A DNA stretch of 64,000 nucleotides from FEN-1297 sp963834015. Its GTDB lineage: Bacteria > Bacteroidota > Ignavibacteria > Ignavibacteriales > Ignavibacteriaceae. How positions within the stretch are numbered: position 1 is the stretch's first letter; each line of letters starts with the position of its first letter. Where the stretch lies: NCBI GenBank assembly GCA_963834015.1, contig CAWIAG010000004.1, positions 1,178,001 to 1,242,000 on the forward strand. The letters run 5' to 3'. A program made the position numbers and the translations under genes. Of this stretch, positions 24,179-32,800 are shown piece by piece. The notes under the pieces are model-generated. The model worked only from the letters and a program-made list of their open reading frames with translations, was not told the DNA's origin and did no database searches.

Positions 24179-24691
24179 TTATCGTGCCATAAAATCCTCA
24201 CTGCCGGACGACGGATGGTTATAAGGTTTATACTTAGAATTAGGAATAAAAATATTATTGAGACAAATAGGGCAAGAATGTTCAATGCTTTCCATGCCTT
24301 CGCTATATCGTTCAATAGGTTGATATATGGAAAGTTTTTGAGAATTATCATAACAGTTTTGACAATAATAGGGATAGTCTGCGGTAAGATTTGTATTTTC
24401 TTTTATCGTGTAAGCGAAAGACCCGGTATTAAGCCGTACTCTTTCGTATTTAGGCTTGTTACTTTCCCAATCAGTAAGCTTCAAATGTTCTTTCTTGAGA
24501 GTAATATGATTGTTGTAGAGTTCTTCGTATTGAGTTCTTATAAGCGTTATCCTATCTTGAAGGACGAATATAATGTTTTTTAATTCACTAACTTTTTCCT
24601 CTACGACATTACCTAATTTTAACTCGCCCAAACCTTTGGCGATTGAAACGGCTATTTTAATACTTTCAATTGCAAGCTGTAATTCATTCAT
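24179..24691 (-). CDS. Phage-associated zinc-ribbon-like protein
   Basis: 170 residues, minus strand. The N-terminal helix-rich part (ESIKIAVSIAKGLGELKLG, EEKVSELKNIIFVLQDRI) leads to a coiled coil and then KLTDWESNKPKYERVRL with SFAYTIK. After that come CQNCYDN and HSCPICLNN, two CxxC pairs that could bind zinc. The same order of features occurs in a widespread family of phage and mobile-element proteins of unknown function. The plus-strand open frame over this gene has no such features. It heads a minus-strand trio with the basic peptide and the HEPN-like gene. Confidence 0.7.
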   Translation of the reverse strand: MNELQLAIESIKIAVSIAKGLGELKLGNVVEEKVSELKNIIFVLQDRITLIRTQYEELYNNHITLKKEHLKLTDWESNKPKYERVRLNTGSFAYTIKENTNLTADYPYYCQNCYDNSQKLSIYQPIERYSEGMESIEHSCPICLNNIFIPNSKYKPYNHPSSGSEDFMAR

Positions 24692-24710
24692 AGAATCTCC
24701 CGTTTATTCC

Positions 24711-24842
24711 TTATTTCTTTTTAGGAACTTTGGTATTTACAATTTTTTTCGTTGCTTTATCGAACGACATATCGAGTTTGAGAGGCTTTTCAAGTTTCTT
24801 CTTTGTTTTTGGTTTTTCTTTAGTCTTTTGCAATTGGTTCAC
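24711..24842 (-). CDS. Small lysine-rich protein
   Basis: 43 residues from GTG at 24842 (40 from TTG at 24833), minus strand: a basic start KTKEKPKTKKKLEKP, then LKLDMSFDKATKKI, then VPKKK. Small basic proteins with an LDMSFD-type core often sit beside phage cargo genes. It fits tightly between its neighbours (7 bp and 19 bp gaps). Function unknown; a DNA-binding or antitoxin role is possible. Confidence 0.55.
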   Translation of the reverse strand: MNQLQKTKEKPKTKKKLEKPLKLDMSFDKATKKIVNTKVPKKK

Positions 24843-24849
24843 CTAAAAT

Positions 24850-25335
24850 TTAAGGAAATTTAACGATGGTTCGTTTAATAAAATTGTTTAATTCTCCAAA
24901 AATAAATATAATGTCTTGGATAAGTTTCTCCATAGATTCTAAATCTTTTATTTCTTCTTCAAAAAACGTGGAATCTACTTTCGAACTATATTTGAACCGT
25001 ATTATTCTTCCGTTCTCGTCAAGGAAAAATACCGAGTGCATACATTCATTTCTGTTCCAGGCAATTGTCTTTAGACGATCACATATTTTTATAAGTTCAT
25101 TTTTTAATAATTCATCATTATTAACTTTTTGAAGGAGTACTTTTTTGAGTTTTTTTGATAATTCAGAAAATGTTTTGCCTGCCAACAATCGCTTGGTTTT
25201 TAAATCTTTTGAAGTCAATTCTGCAATAGAATCTCTCATTAAATTTTCTAATACTACAAACCAAACCGACATTACCCCAAGGCACTCAAAGAATTTTTCA
25301 GGTAATGATCCTAAAGGCGAATTATCTATTTCCAT
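24850..25335 (-). CDS. HEPN-like protein with an Rx4H motif
   Basis: 161 residues from ATG at 25335, minus strand. It is mostly helical. The stretch WNRNECMHSVFF holds R95-N96-x3-H100, matching the HEPN RNase signature Rx4-6H with a polar residue after R. The preceding helices (FSELSKKLKKVLLQKV, LIKICDRLKTIAW) are where the HEPN bundle should be, and an acidic strand-rich part follows (RIIRFKYSSKVD). HEPN proteins cleave RNA in toxin-antitoxin and abortive infection systems. No MNT partner is adjacent; the small basic protein downstream is the only candidate partner. The assignment rests on motif and helix content only. Confidence 0.5.
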   Translation of the reverse strand: MEIDNSPLGSLPEKFFECLGVMSVWFVVLENLMRDSIAELTSKDLKTKRLLAGKTFSELSKKLKKVLLQKVNNDELLKNELIKICDRLKTIAWNRNECMHSVFFLDENGRIIRFKYSSKVDSTFFEEEIKDLESMEKLIQDIIFIFGELNNFIKRTIVKFP

Positions 25336-26057
25336 ACCAACAAATGATTCCTTACACGAGTTTATAACTTGGGAACTTGGAGATTATTTAGCTAATAATG
25401 TTACTACTACGGATGTTAAACATATTCAAAATAGCATACTTAATTTACTTATAACAACGGTTATTAAAAACATTAATCCTCAATTAACTTCTTGTAAGTC
25501 GAATGACCTTAAAGTAGAGAAAGAGCAAAGTTAAAACTTTGAAAAATCATTAACTTTATTAAAATTATACATGGCTGCATGACGGTAGAGAATGTTATAC
25601 ATCTAATAAATGTAATAAAATGACCTGGTTTTATCGGGTGTATCTCAGAAGAACTCACCCCCGGCCCCCTCTCTTTCAAAGAGAGGGGAGGGAAGAATTG
25701 GCGAGATCACATAACCCCCGGGTTTACCAGCCTGTGTGAAAATTAGTTTCAAAAATATAAATTTTCATTTTATTGAATACTAAAGTCTTTAAATGCAAAT
25801 AAATAAATATTTATTCGTCAATTTTGAATTTTCACCCGGCCTCTTACACCCGGGGCTACAAAGATTTCATCCCTCCGGGATTAGGAGAGACAAAGCATAC
25901 CTTCACGATAAGGAATCGGGACAGGCTTTCTTAAAAGCCGGGGCTACATTAAAAACTGGGGCTAATGAATTTTATTTTTAGTTATGCAACCCACATAGTA
26001 AGCAGGGTTAGTCGAAGCGATTAAATTTAGAAAACCTATTAATGTAATAGGCCTTCA
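25336..26057. other. Intergenic region with repeats
   Basis: Within 25345-25534 the plus strand has an open frame with protein-like composition (HEFITWELGDYLANN, HIQNSILNLLITTVI), but no start codon lies inside the non-overlapping part, so it is at best a fragment. A CCCCTCTCTTT/AAAGAGAGGGG hairpin is at 25666-25688. GGGGCTA-type repeat debris lies at 25850-25960. Nothing else is supportable. Confidence 0.4.
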
Positions 26058-26495
26058 TTGGCAATAAAGAAAGAAAGAATAAATATCCGGTTAAGCAAGG
26101 ATGTTATTTCCAACTCGAAGAATTTCCTTAAAAAGCAAAATAGGGTAAAGACACTAACCGTACTGATTGAAAAGTCTCTCAGGTATTTTATCTCCCGGAA
26201 AACAAGGCGCGCATCGAACAAAAAAAATCAACGGCATGGGGTAGCGATAAGATTAACTAAAGAGCAGCTAGGGCTTTACCGCACTCTTGGAATAGTAGAT
26301 GAGAACGGAGTTAGAAATTTATGGATAAAGCAGGAATTTAAACGCCGGAAATTTTCAGACGTTAAAAGAAAGAAATACGATATAATCAATGAAATTGCCC
26401 GCCAACTGTTTATGGATTCCTCAACAATTGAAGATATTATCTACAGAAAAAAAGGCAGGAAGAAACATTTCTCAAGTTTTATAGAGGAAATCTGA
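26058..26495 (+). CDS. Unknown basic protein, possible ribbon-helix-helix
   Basis: 145 residues from TTG at 26058, the only start in this open frame. The N-terminus KERINIRLSKDVISNSKNFL then LTVLIEKSLRYFI resembles a ribbon-helix-helix DNA-binding fold. The remainder is very basic (RKTRRASNKKNQRHG, RKKGRKKHFSSF) with a helical middle (EQLGLYRTLGIVDENGV). It could be a mobilisation or plasmid/phage regulatory protein. Its stop codon lies inside a long hairpin shared with the convergent higA gene. Confidence 0.5.
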   Translation: MAIKKERINIRLSKDVISNSKNFLKKQNRVKTLTVLIEKSLRYFISRKTRRASNKKNQRHGVAIRLTKEQLGLYRTLGIVDENGVRNLWIKQEFKRRKFSDVKRKKYDIINEIARQLFMDSSTIEDIIYRKKGRKKHFSSFIEEI

Positions 26496-26552
26496 ACCGC
26501 TGATTCATCTGATTTCAGCCTGAGGCAGAAATCAGGTGAATCAATGGTTCAG
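26492..26552. repeat. CTGAACC-family hairpin overlapping two convergent gene ends
   Basis: The arms CTGAACCGCTGATTCATC and GATGAATC-type complement give about 25 near-perfect pairs around an 11-base loop. The stop codons of the plus-strand gene (26493-26495) and of higA (26541-26543) both lie within it. Related CTGAACC/GGTTCAG units occur near 29850, 48100-48250 and 62770-63150. It probably acts as a bidirectional 3' end. Confidence 0.75.
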
Positions 26553-26912
26553 ACTATAATCCTTTATCAATGAAGAAGCCGGTATCTTTAATTTGTTATG
26601 AAGCGCTCGAATCATTGTTATACTTAGCTTTCTTTTCCTGTTTAGAATTTCCGAGGCCCTGCTTTTCGATCCAAGAATGGATATTAATGACGACGGCTCA
26701 AGATTAAGCTGATCAAGTCTGAATTTAATAGCTTCTACCGGGTCCGGCATTTCTACCGGGAAATACCTGCTTTCATAATTTTCGGCAAAAATTGAAAGGA
26801 CATCAAGTTCATTGTATTCATCGGAATTAACTTTCAGTTCTTTTTGCATTAATTTATATATTCTATTGATCGCGTTAGTATATTCTTTCTTAGTCCTGAT
26901 TGGTTTTAACAT
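26541..26912 (-). CDS. higA: HigA-family antitoxin (Xre helix-turn-helix)
   Basis: 123 residues, minus strand. The N-terminal region (about 1-60) is helical and acidic (INRIYKLMQKELKVNSDEY). The C-terminal helix-turn-helix (about 72-118) has LGSKSRASEILNRKRKLSI and RALHNKLKIPASSLI, as in HigA antitoxins. It neutralises the HigB-like toxin encoded just upstream and normally represses the operon. Its start lies 23 bases inside the end of higB, so the two are coupled. Toxin-before-antitoxin order is the HigBA hallmark. Confidence 0.85.
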   Translation of the reverse strand: MLKPIRTKKEYTNAINRIYKLMQKELKVNSDEYNELDVLSIFAENYESRYFPVEMPDPVEAIKFRLDQLNLEPSSLISILGSKSRASEILNRKRKLSITMIRALHNKLKIPASSLIKDYSLNH

Positions 26913-27207
26913 ATTTTATCTCCTTAACATTTATTTTATCGTAATTTTTGTGGGATCCGGTCCAGACTACAAAGACGATTCCTATTCTGAATTCAATATT
27001 AACCACTAACCTGTGACTATTTCCTTTAATGTTAAATACGATTCTTTTATTTGTAATAACTGAAGCATTTCTAAATTGTCTTTTTAATTCCCTCGGCGAT
27101 TTCCAGTGTGCATTTATTACTTGATCAAACCATGACTTAAGCGGTTGTTCAGTTTCCGGGAATTTCTTCCAGTAATTTATTAAAGTATTTCGTTTAATTA
27201 TTCTCAT
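26890..27207 (-). CDS. higB: HigB-family toxin (mRNA interferase)
   Basis: 105 residues from ATG at 27207 (MRIIKRNTLINYWKKFPE), minus strand; upstream starts at 27219 or 27270 would add non-family residues. Conserved phrases are WFDQVINAHWKSPRELKRQF, then NASVI, RIVFNIKGNSHRLVV, and FVVWTGSHKNYDKIN. The fold is RelE-like and the protein would cleave mRNA on ribosomes. The gene looks intact. A palindromic site lies 28 bases upstream. It sits at the right edge of the phage-like element, a common place for stabilising toxin-antitoxin pairs. Confidence 0.85.
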   Translation of the reverse strand: MRIIKRNTLINYWKKFPETEQPLKSWFDQVINAHWKSPRELKRQFRNASVITNKRIVFNIKGNSHRLVVNIEFRIGIVFVVWTGSHKNYDKINVKEIKYVKTNQD

Positions 27208-27234
27208 ATGAACTAGCATATAGATAATAAAAAA

Positions 27235-27249
27235 TTCCCAAAATGGGAA
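27235..27249. promoter_or_regulatory. Probable HigBA operator palindrome
   Basis: The perfect inverted repeat TTCCCA-AAA-TGGGAA lies between the higB start and a TTTATATTTG-containing upstream region. Antitoxins of this type bind such palindromes for autoregulation. Assignment is by position and symmetry. Confidence 0.65.
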
Positions 27250-27416
27250 GTATATTTTATTAAAATTCAAATGGATTAGCTTTTAGACTTTATTTATATT
27301 TGCTTAATGTAAAAAGTACGAACGGCAAAACCGGATATAAAAATAAAAAGATGATCCTTCTCAAATAAAAATTTACGTGAAGCTCACTTTAAGGGTGCGG
27401 CGCACCTTTAACTTTA

Positions 27417-27506
27417 AAAGCAGCCGAGAAGATGGGCGCTGACGGATATGCACCTGATCCCCAGGGCGTAGTTACTTTGCTTGACGGATATTCCGCTAAC
27501 AACTGA
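27417..27506 (+). pseudogene. C-terminal remnant of a corrinoid (B12-binding) domain
   Basis: The frame reads KAAEKMGADGYAPDPQGVVT followed by LLDGYSANN and a stop. The phrase MGADGYAPD-x-x is the usual C-terminal end of cobalamin-binding domains in corrinoid methyltransferases and methionine synthase. Upstream is a stop and a CGCACC hairpin rather than the rest of the domain, so the gene has been truncated, perhaps by the neighbouring mobile element. It lies about 320 bp before two other methionine-synthase pieces. Confidence 0.6.
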
Positions 27507-27529
27507 TTTTTTGAACAGATTTTGTTTGC

Positions 27530-27598
27530 TTGAGCCAAAGGCTCATCCGCCTCCGGCGGAAAAGCCGAATCCTGGTGTGATAAATTACCCCCGGCTTA
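27530..27598 (+). repeat. MITE-family fragment
   Basis: TTTGTTTGCTTGAGCCAAAG to CCCCCGGCTTA, matching the reverse complement of about 900-970 inside the long element at 741-1047. No REP-type hairpin end is present in this copy. It lies just after the corrinoid remnant. Confidence 0.7.
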
Positions 27599-27713
27599 AA
27601 GAGACTGTGTGAAAATTAGGTTTACATTAATAAATATACTAAATGTATATTGTATGTATTCTTATAAAACGGGTGGTAAACTGTTAAAACAGTTAGAACA
27701 TTTTTTTAGTAAC

Positions 27714-27743
27714 ATTAACACCGCGATTAATCGCGGTGTTAAT
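27714..27743. repeat. 30-bp perfect palindrome upstream of the methyltransferase gene
   Basis: The arms ATTAACACCGCGATT and the exact complement meet without a loop. A sister copy lies at 14106-14141 with one arm mismatch and the same TTAACACC...GGTGTTAA frame. It lies about 90 bases before the gene at 27831, where it could be an operator. Confidence 0.7.
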
Positions 27744-27830
27744 ACTTGTATAACGAATGTTTCTGCATCAAATTTATATTTTCATATTGCATGTTTAAGT
27801 GAGTAATACTAAAAAGTAATTAGGAATAAA

Positions 27831-28718
27831 ATGAAATCACTGCTTGAAAGCCTTAAAAATAAACGGATACTTATTTCAGATGGAGCCTGGGGTACTTTGT
27901 TGATTGAGAGGGGATTAAAACCGGGCGAATGCCCCGAACTTTGGAATATAACACACAGGCCCGATGTATTTGCTGTTGCAAAAAGTTATATAGATGCCGG
28001 CGCTGATATGATCCTTACAAACAGTTTCGGAGCAAGCCCTGCTAAACTTTTGCACTATGGACTTGAGAACAGGACTGAAGAACTTAACCAGGCGGCTGCG
28101 GATATTTCTAGGGAAGCTGCTGGGGATAACCATTTTGTACTTGGCTCAATCGGGCCGACAGGTGTTATTCTTATGATGGGTGATGTCCCCGAACAAAAAT
28201 TATTCGAAGGATTTTGTATTCAGGCGGAAGGCCTGAAAAAGGGAGGTGTGGATGCTGTTTGCATTGAAACTATGTCGGCTTTGGATGAAGCCTGCCTGGC
28301 AGTAAAAGCAGTAAAATCCGTTACCAATCTGGAGGTAGTCTGCACTTTCACGTTTGAAAAAACTGTTAACGGTACATTCAGGACAATGATGGGCGTTTCT
28401 CCCTCGGATATAGTTGAAGTCCTTAAAGATGCGGGTGCATCGGTAATCGGGGCTAACTGCGGTAATGGATTTGATCAGATGATTGAAATAGTTAGAGAAA
28501 TAAGAACTGTAGATTCTAATATCCCGGTATTGGTTCATGCTAATGCGGGTAAACCTGTCTTCACCGGCGGCAAAACAGTATTTCCAGAATCGCCTGCAGT
28601 TATGGCTGAAAAAGCATGGGAGTTAGTTAACAGCGGGGCTAATATTATTGGCGGGTGCTGCGGCACTACCCCCGCACATATCAGTGCATTAGTACATGCA
28701 TTAAAAATTAATCATTGA
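27831..28718 (+). CDS. Homocysteine S-methyltransferase-domain protein (MetH N-terminal domain)
   Basis: 295 residues from ATG at 27831. It is a complete homocysteine-binding barrel of the kind found at the start of cobalamin-dependent methionine synthase. Zinc/homocysteine ligands are C210 (GANCGNG) and C276-C277 (GGCCGTTP). Other conserved words are ISDGAWGTLL, TNSFGAS and GSIGPTG. The pterin-binding, cobalamin and activation domains of full MetH are absent, so it must work with separate subunits. The next gene, overlapping by 4 bases, encodes the activation domain, and a corrinoid-domain remnant lies upstream. It would methylate homocysteine to methionine given a methyl-corrinoid partner. 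Confidence 0.88.
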   Translation: MKSLLESLKNKRILISDGAWGTLLIERGLKPGECPELWNITHRPDVFAVAKSYIDAGADMILTNSFGASPAKLLHYGLENRTEELNQAAADISREAAGDNHFVLGSIGPTGVILMMGDVPEQKLFEGFCIQAEGLKKGGVDAVCIETMSALDEACLAVKAVKSVTNLEVVCTFTFEKTVNGTFRTMMGVSPSDIVEVLKDAGASVIGANCGNGFDQMIEIVREIRTVDSNIPVLVHANAGKPVFTGGKTVFPESPAVMAEKAWELVNSGANIIGGCCGTTPAHISALVHALKINH

Positions 28719-29497
28719 GAATACTTTTGACTGATTCAATTCCGTTGCGGCAGATTGAGCAGGATGTTTTTAAGGTAAAGATAAATTTAAATGATTTGTC
28801 TTTAAATAATACGGAAGTAGTTCTTTCACTTGGGTATTCAAATATTGAAGAACCGGAAAAACAAACCGGGCAGGCGGGCAGGCCGGACGCACACTTGATA
28901 GAAACGATTGATAATGTAATATCAAGTTTAGCTCTTTATTGTGAAATTCAGGCAGGGTACAGGATACTTGATGTGCGTATTAACCCCGGGCAAAATGAGG
29001 GTATTTTTATTGGCGGCAGTTTTTTTAATATGCAAAAAATTGTTGTCTCCAAACTCCGCAAGTCAGAAAAGGCGGCGCTCTTCGTTTGTTCAATCGGGCC
29101 GGGAATGGAAACGTGGGCTAAAGAGTCAATGCTGGGCGGAGAGCCTTTATTAAGTTATATTGTTGATACTGTTGCATCGATAGTCGTTGAAAAGGCAGTA
29201 GATAAAATGCATGATCTGCTGGGCAGGCAAATGGATGAATTCGGATTAAAAATAACCAACAGGTACAGCCCCGGTTACTGCAACTGGCCTGTTTCTGATC
29301 AGCAGATTTTGTTTTTATTATTGCCTGAAAAATTTTGCGGGGTAACTTTAACCGGTTCCTCACTTATGATCCCTATTAAATCTGTCAGCGGTGTTATTGG
29401 AATAGGCGCCTCGGTTAAAATGAAAGAATATACTTGCGATACATGCGGCATGAAAGATTGTACTTACAGGTCTACCCGCCGGCTAAGTAGCAAGTAA
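28715..29497 (+). CDS. Methionine synthase activation-domain protein
   Basis: 260 residues from a TTG at 28715 that overlaps the previous stop (TTGA). The activation-domain signature RYSPGYCNWPVSDQQ and the C-terminal CDTCGMKDCTYR are clear. In full-length MetH this domain binds S-adenosylmethionine and remethylates oxidised cobalamin. Here it is free-standing and coupled to the homocysteine-binding subunit, as in split corrinoid methyltransferase systems. The four cysteines near the end might hold a metal or cluster. An alternative reductive-activation role for another corrinoid enzyme cannot be excluded. Confidence 0.85.
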   Translation: MRILLTDSIPLRQIEQDVFKVKINLNDLSLNNTEVVLSLGYSNIEEPEKQTGQAGRPDAHLIETIDNVISSLALYCEIQAGYRILDVRINPGQNEGIFIGGSFFNMQKIVVSKLRKSEKAALFVCSIGPGMETWAKESMLGGEPLLSYIVDTVASIVVEKAVDKMHDLLGRQMDEFGLKITNRYSPGYCNWPVSDQQILFLLLPEKFCGVTLTGSSLMIPIKSVSGVIGIGASVKMKEYTCDTCGMKDCTYRSTRRLSSK

Positions 29498-29882
29498 AAA
29501 CAGGGCCACATGGTGGTAAACTATACCCTCCCGATAAAAAAACGGGACAGACTGTCTTTACAACCTCCACTCGAAGCTGAGCCACACATTTATTTCAAAA
29601 GTCGCCGGCACTGAGGAGAAGAGCAAAGCGCAAAGCGCAAAGCGTGATGCACGAAGCCTCAAGAGCAAAACGCAAAGCGCTAAGAGCAAAAGTCTGAAAT
29701 ACCAAATACAGGCGCCGATTTAGATGACATCTACAAAAGGCTGATAAACCTGGCTGAAAAATGATGGGCTATATTTAACACATAGCAGATAATTTTGTAT
29801 TGAAAATGATTTAAAAATCAGGGTAATCAGGCGAATCAAAAGAATCAGCGCTTGTCCCTAACGGGGGTTCAGACATTCTTTG
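29498..29882. other. Intergenic region with short tandem repeats
   Basis: It contains a half-copy of the GGCCACATGGTGGTAAACTA repeat (compare 48468-48505), a run of AGCAAAGCGCAAAGCGCAAA-type tandem units (about 29622-29690), and a CTGAACC-family fragment near 29850-29877. No gene is seen. Confidence 0.5.
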
Positions 29883-32800
29883 TTACACCGCTTTTGGTAT
29901 AGTAAATGAAATATCCGTCCCTTTCCCCGCTTCACTTTTAACAGAGATTGTTCCGCCGTTTTTTTCTACCATTTCTTTACAGATCATAAGCCCTAAGCCG
30001 GTTCCTTTTTCGTTGTTTGTTCCCCTTGTAGATGTTACACTCAGTTTAAATAAATTTTTTATCTGTTTATCATCCATCCCGACTCCGTTATCGGATACCG
30101 TTACTTTAATAAAACCATTGTTAATGTCTTCCGCAAATACTCTTAAAGAACCCCCGTTATATGTAAATTTAATTGAATTGCTTATTAAGTTTTGCATTAC
30201 TGAATTCAGCATTGTCGGGTCGGCTGTAACAAAAATATCTTTGCCCGTTTCATTAAATACGGATATGTCTTTTGATTTGGAAATCTCCGAAAGAAGATTT
30301 ATTACGTTCTCTGTTTTCTCATATATGTTTATTTTTTCCGGATTAAATTGCATCTGTCCGGTTTCTATCCTTGACCAGCTTAGTAAATTTTCAAGCAGCG
30401 TATATATATTTTTCAGCGAATTGAATATTTCCTTGCTGTAATACTTCAGTTCCTTTTTTGATAAACTTTTAAAGTCATTTGCCATAATCTCGGAAATACC
30501 CAGAAGGGGATTGAAGGGTCCCCTTAAATCATGCGCAATTATAGAAAACATTTTGTCCTTGCCGGCATTCAGCTTAATCAATTCCTCCGAATATTTTTTT
30601 AATTTCTCTTCAACAAGCTTCCTTTTTGTAATATCATGAATTATTGAATGCAGGTATTCTTTTCCGCCAATGTCAACAGTACTGCTGAAAACTTCAACAT
30701 CCCTTATAGAACCATTTTTCTTGCGGTGAACGAATTCAAAGTGGATTTTTTTGTGTTCACTAACCTGATCCATTTGCATTTTTATTTTCTCAGTTAATGA
30801 TATATTTATTTCATTTATATTCATCTGCAAAAGTTCTTCTTTTGTCCATCCGTAATATTCTGCTGCGGCTTTGTTGGCCTCAACTATTTCCCCTGTTTTA
30901 GAGTCTATTAATAGTTTTACAGCGGAATGCTCTTCAAAAATTTTTCTAAAACGTTCTTCGCTTTCTTTTAAAGTAAGTGTGGCATTTTTCAAATTTGTAA
31001 TGTCATGTATAATTGTAACCATGAAATTATTATTTTTTATATGGATTATTCTCCCTGATAACAAGCAATTAATGACGGAGCCGTTTTTACTTTTGAAATT
31101 AATTTCCAGGTTATTGTAAAAATTGTTTTTTAAAATAACATCAATCAATCTTTCTCTGTCAGCTTTATTTACCCAGATGCCCAGTTCAAAAGAACTCTTT
31201 CCTATTGATTCATTTTTACTAAATCCAAATAATTTCTCATAAGCTTCATTTATTTGTATTAGCCGGCCTGTTCCAATCTCCGATATTGAAATGGCCGATG
31301 GAGAAGCATTATAAACTGTCCTAAACCTTTCCTCACTTTCGCGGAGAGCTTCCTCTGCATTTTTATTCCCGGTAATATCCGTAAATATTGTTGCAAATCC
31401 GTTATTAAGCCACGGAACTACCGAAATGATAAAATGTTTATCCATGGATTCAAAATATGTTTCAAAAGTATGAGACAGCCCCGTACGGACAACACTACTG
31501 TAAATTTCCAAATAAGGAGCTTCGCTTACCTGGTAAGCTTCTGTTGCAAGCCTCCCGGCAACTTCATTACGGTTTATTCCAAGTATATTTTCAAACCGGG
31601 GATTAACGTCTATTATCCTGTAATTAACCGCGTTACTGTTGCTATCCTTCACTAATTCATGCAGGGCAACACCTTCATTCATATTTCTGAATAGAGACAG
31701 AAAACGCTGCCTGCTCTCTTCAATTGTTTTTTGGGCATTTCTTTCTTCCGATTGGTCCCTGAAAACCAGAACTACTCCTAAAATTTCATCGTTATCACTT
31801 TTTATCGGAGCGCCGCTGTCTGCTATTGGAATTTCCCGGCCGTCCTTAGACAGAAGCAGTGTATGATTTGCAAGGCCGACTGTTTTGCCTTCGCGTAAAA
31901 CTATATTAACCGGGTTTTGGACTATGCTGCGCGTTTCTTCATTAATTATTTTGAATACTTCTTCAAACGGTTTGTATATAGCTTCGGATTCTTTCCAGCC
32001 GGTTAATGCTTCGGCTGTACGATTCATATTTTTGATTTTGCCGTTTGTTCCAAGTGTAATAATAGCATCTCCCACGCTGTACAGGATTGTTTTAAATTCT
32101 TCATGGTACTCGCGAAGCTCTTTTTCCCTGGAAAATAGTTCTCTGTAAATATTCCCTTGACGGTAATGGTAAAACCCCCAAAGCCCTCCCAACAAAACAA
32201 AGATCAAGACTATTGTAAATATTATAATTACAATTTCCTTATAATATAGTTCGGCATAAATCTCACCGGTGTCCTCTAAGGCAACCATAATCCAGGTTGT
32301 ACCGCTTACTGGGCTTATATACGATAATACATTTTCACCGCGATAGTTCACACCTTCAAATATCCCGTTATACCCGAGAACAGCTTGTACTGCCGGAACA
32401 TCTGTTCTTGTTAACGGTATCCTTAATTTTAATGCTGTGCCGCTTTGATAATTTAATTCGTTCAGGAAAAGAGCGTACCCGTCGTCCCTTCGCACAATTA
32501 AAGTTTCTGAGCTTTTACTTTGAACAGGCCATTCTTTTATAAGGGGATATAGATAGGTATCCGGATTTACGCGAAATATTACAACCGCTGTAACTGTGTT
32601 TTCTTTATTTATTACAGGTGCAATATAATCCAGGTAGATTTTACCGGATGGTAAATGCCTGTACAGATCGGTGAAAGTTATCCTTTTGTTTTTTACGGCA
32701 GATTTAATGAAGCGCACTGCACAGGAATCAATCTGCTGGTGTTTTGGGTCTAATGAAAGAAGCGGTTTTCCTTCGGTATTGCTTATAATTATATTGCTGT

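Noticed and set aside
24128..24583. Plus-strand open frame of 151 codons
   Set aside because: It lies opposite a minus-strand gene with clear coiled-coil and CxxC features and phage-family character; the plus frame has shadow-like composition.
27280..27830. Cobalamin riboswitch upstream of the methionine-synthase genes
   Set aside because: No B12-box or typical paired elements were seen; the region is repeats, a palindrome and a gene remnant.
29622..29700. Short tandem GCAAAGC units as a CRISPR array
   Set aside because: Units are 7-10 bases with no spacers; simple-sequence expansion explains them.
30013..30441. Plus-strand open frame opposite the histidine kinase
   Set aside because: It lies antisense to the conserved ATPase domain; composition is that of a shadow frame. 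The same applies to the other plus-strand frames across the kinases.
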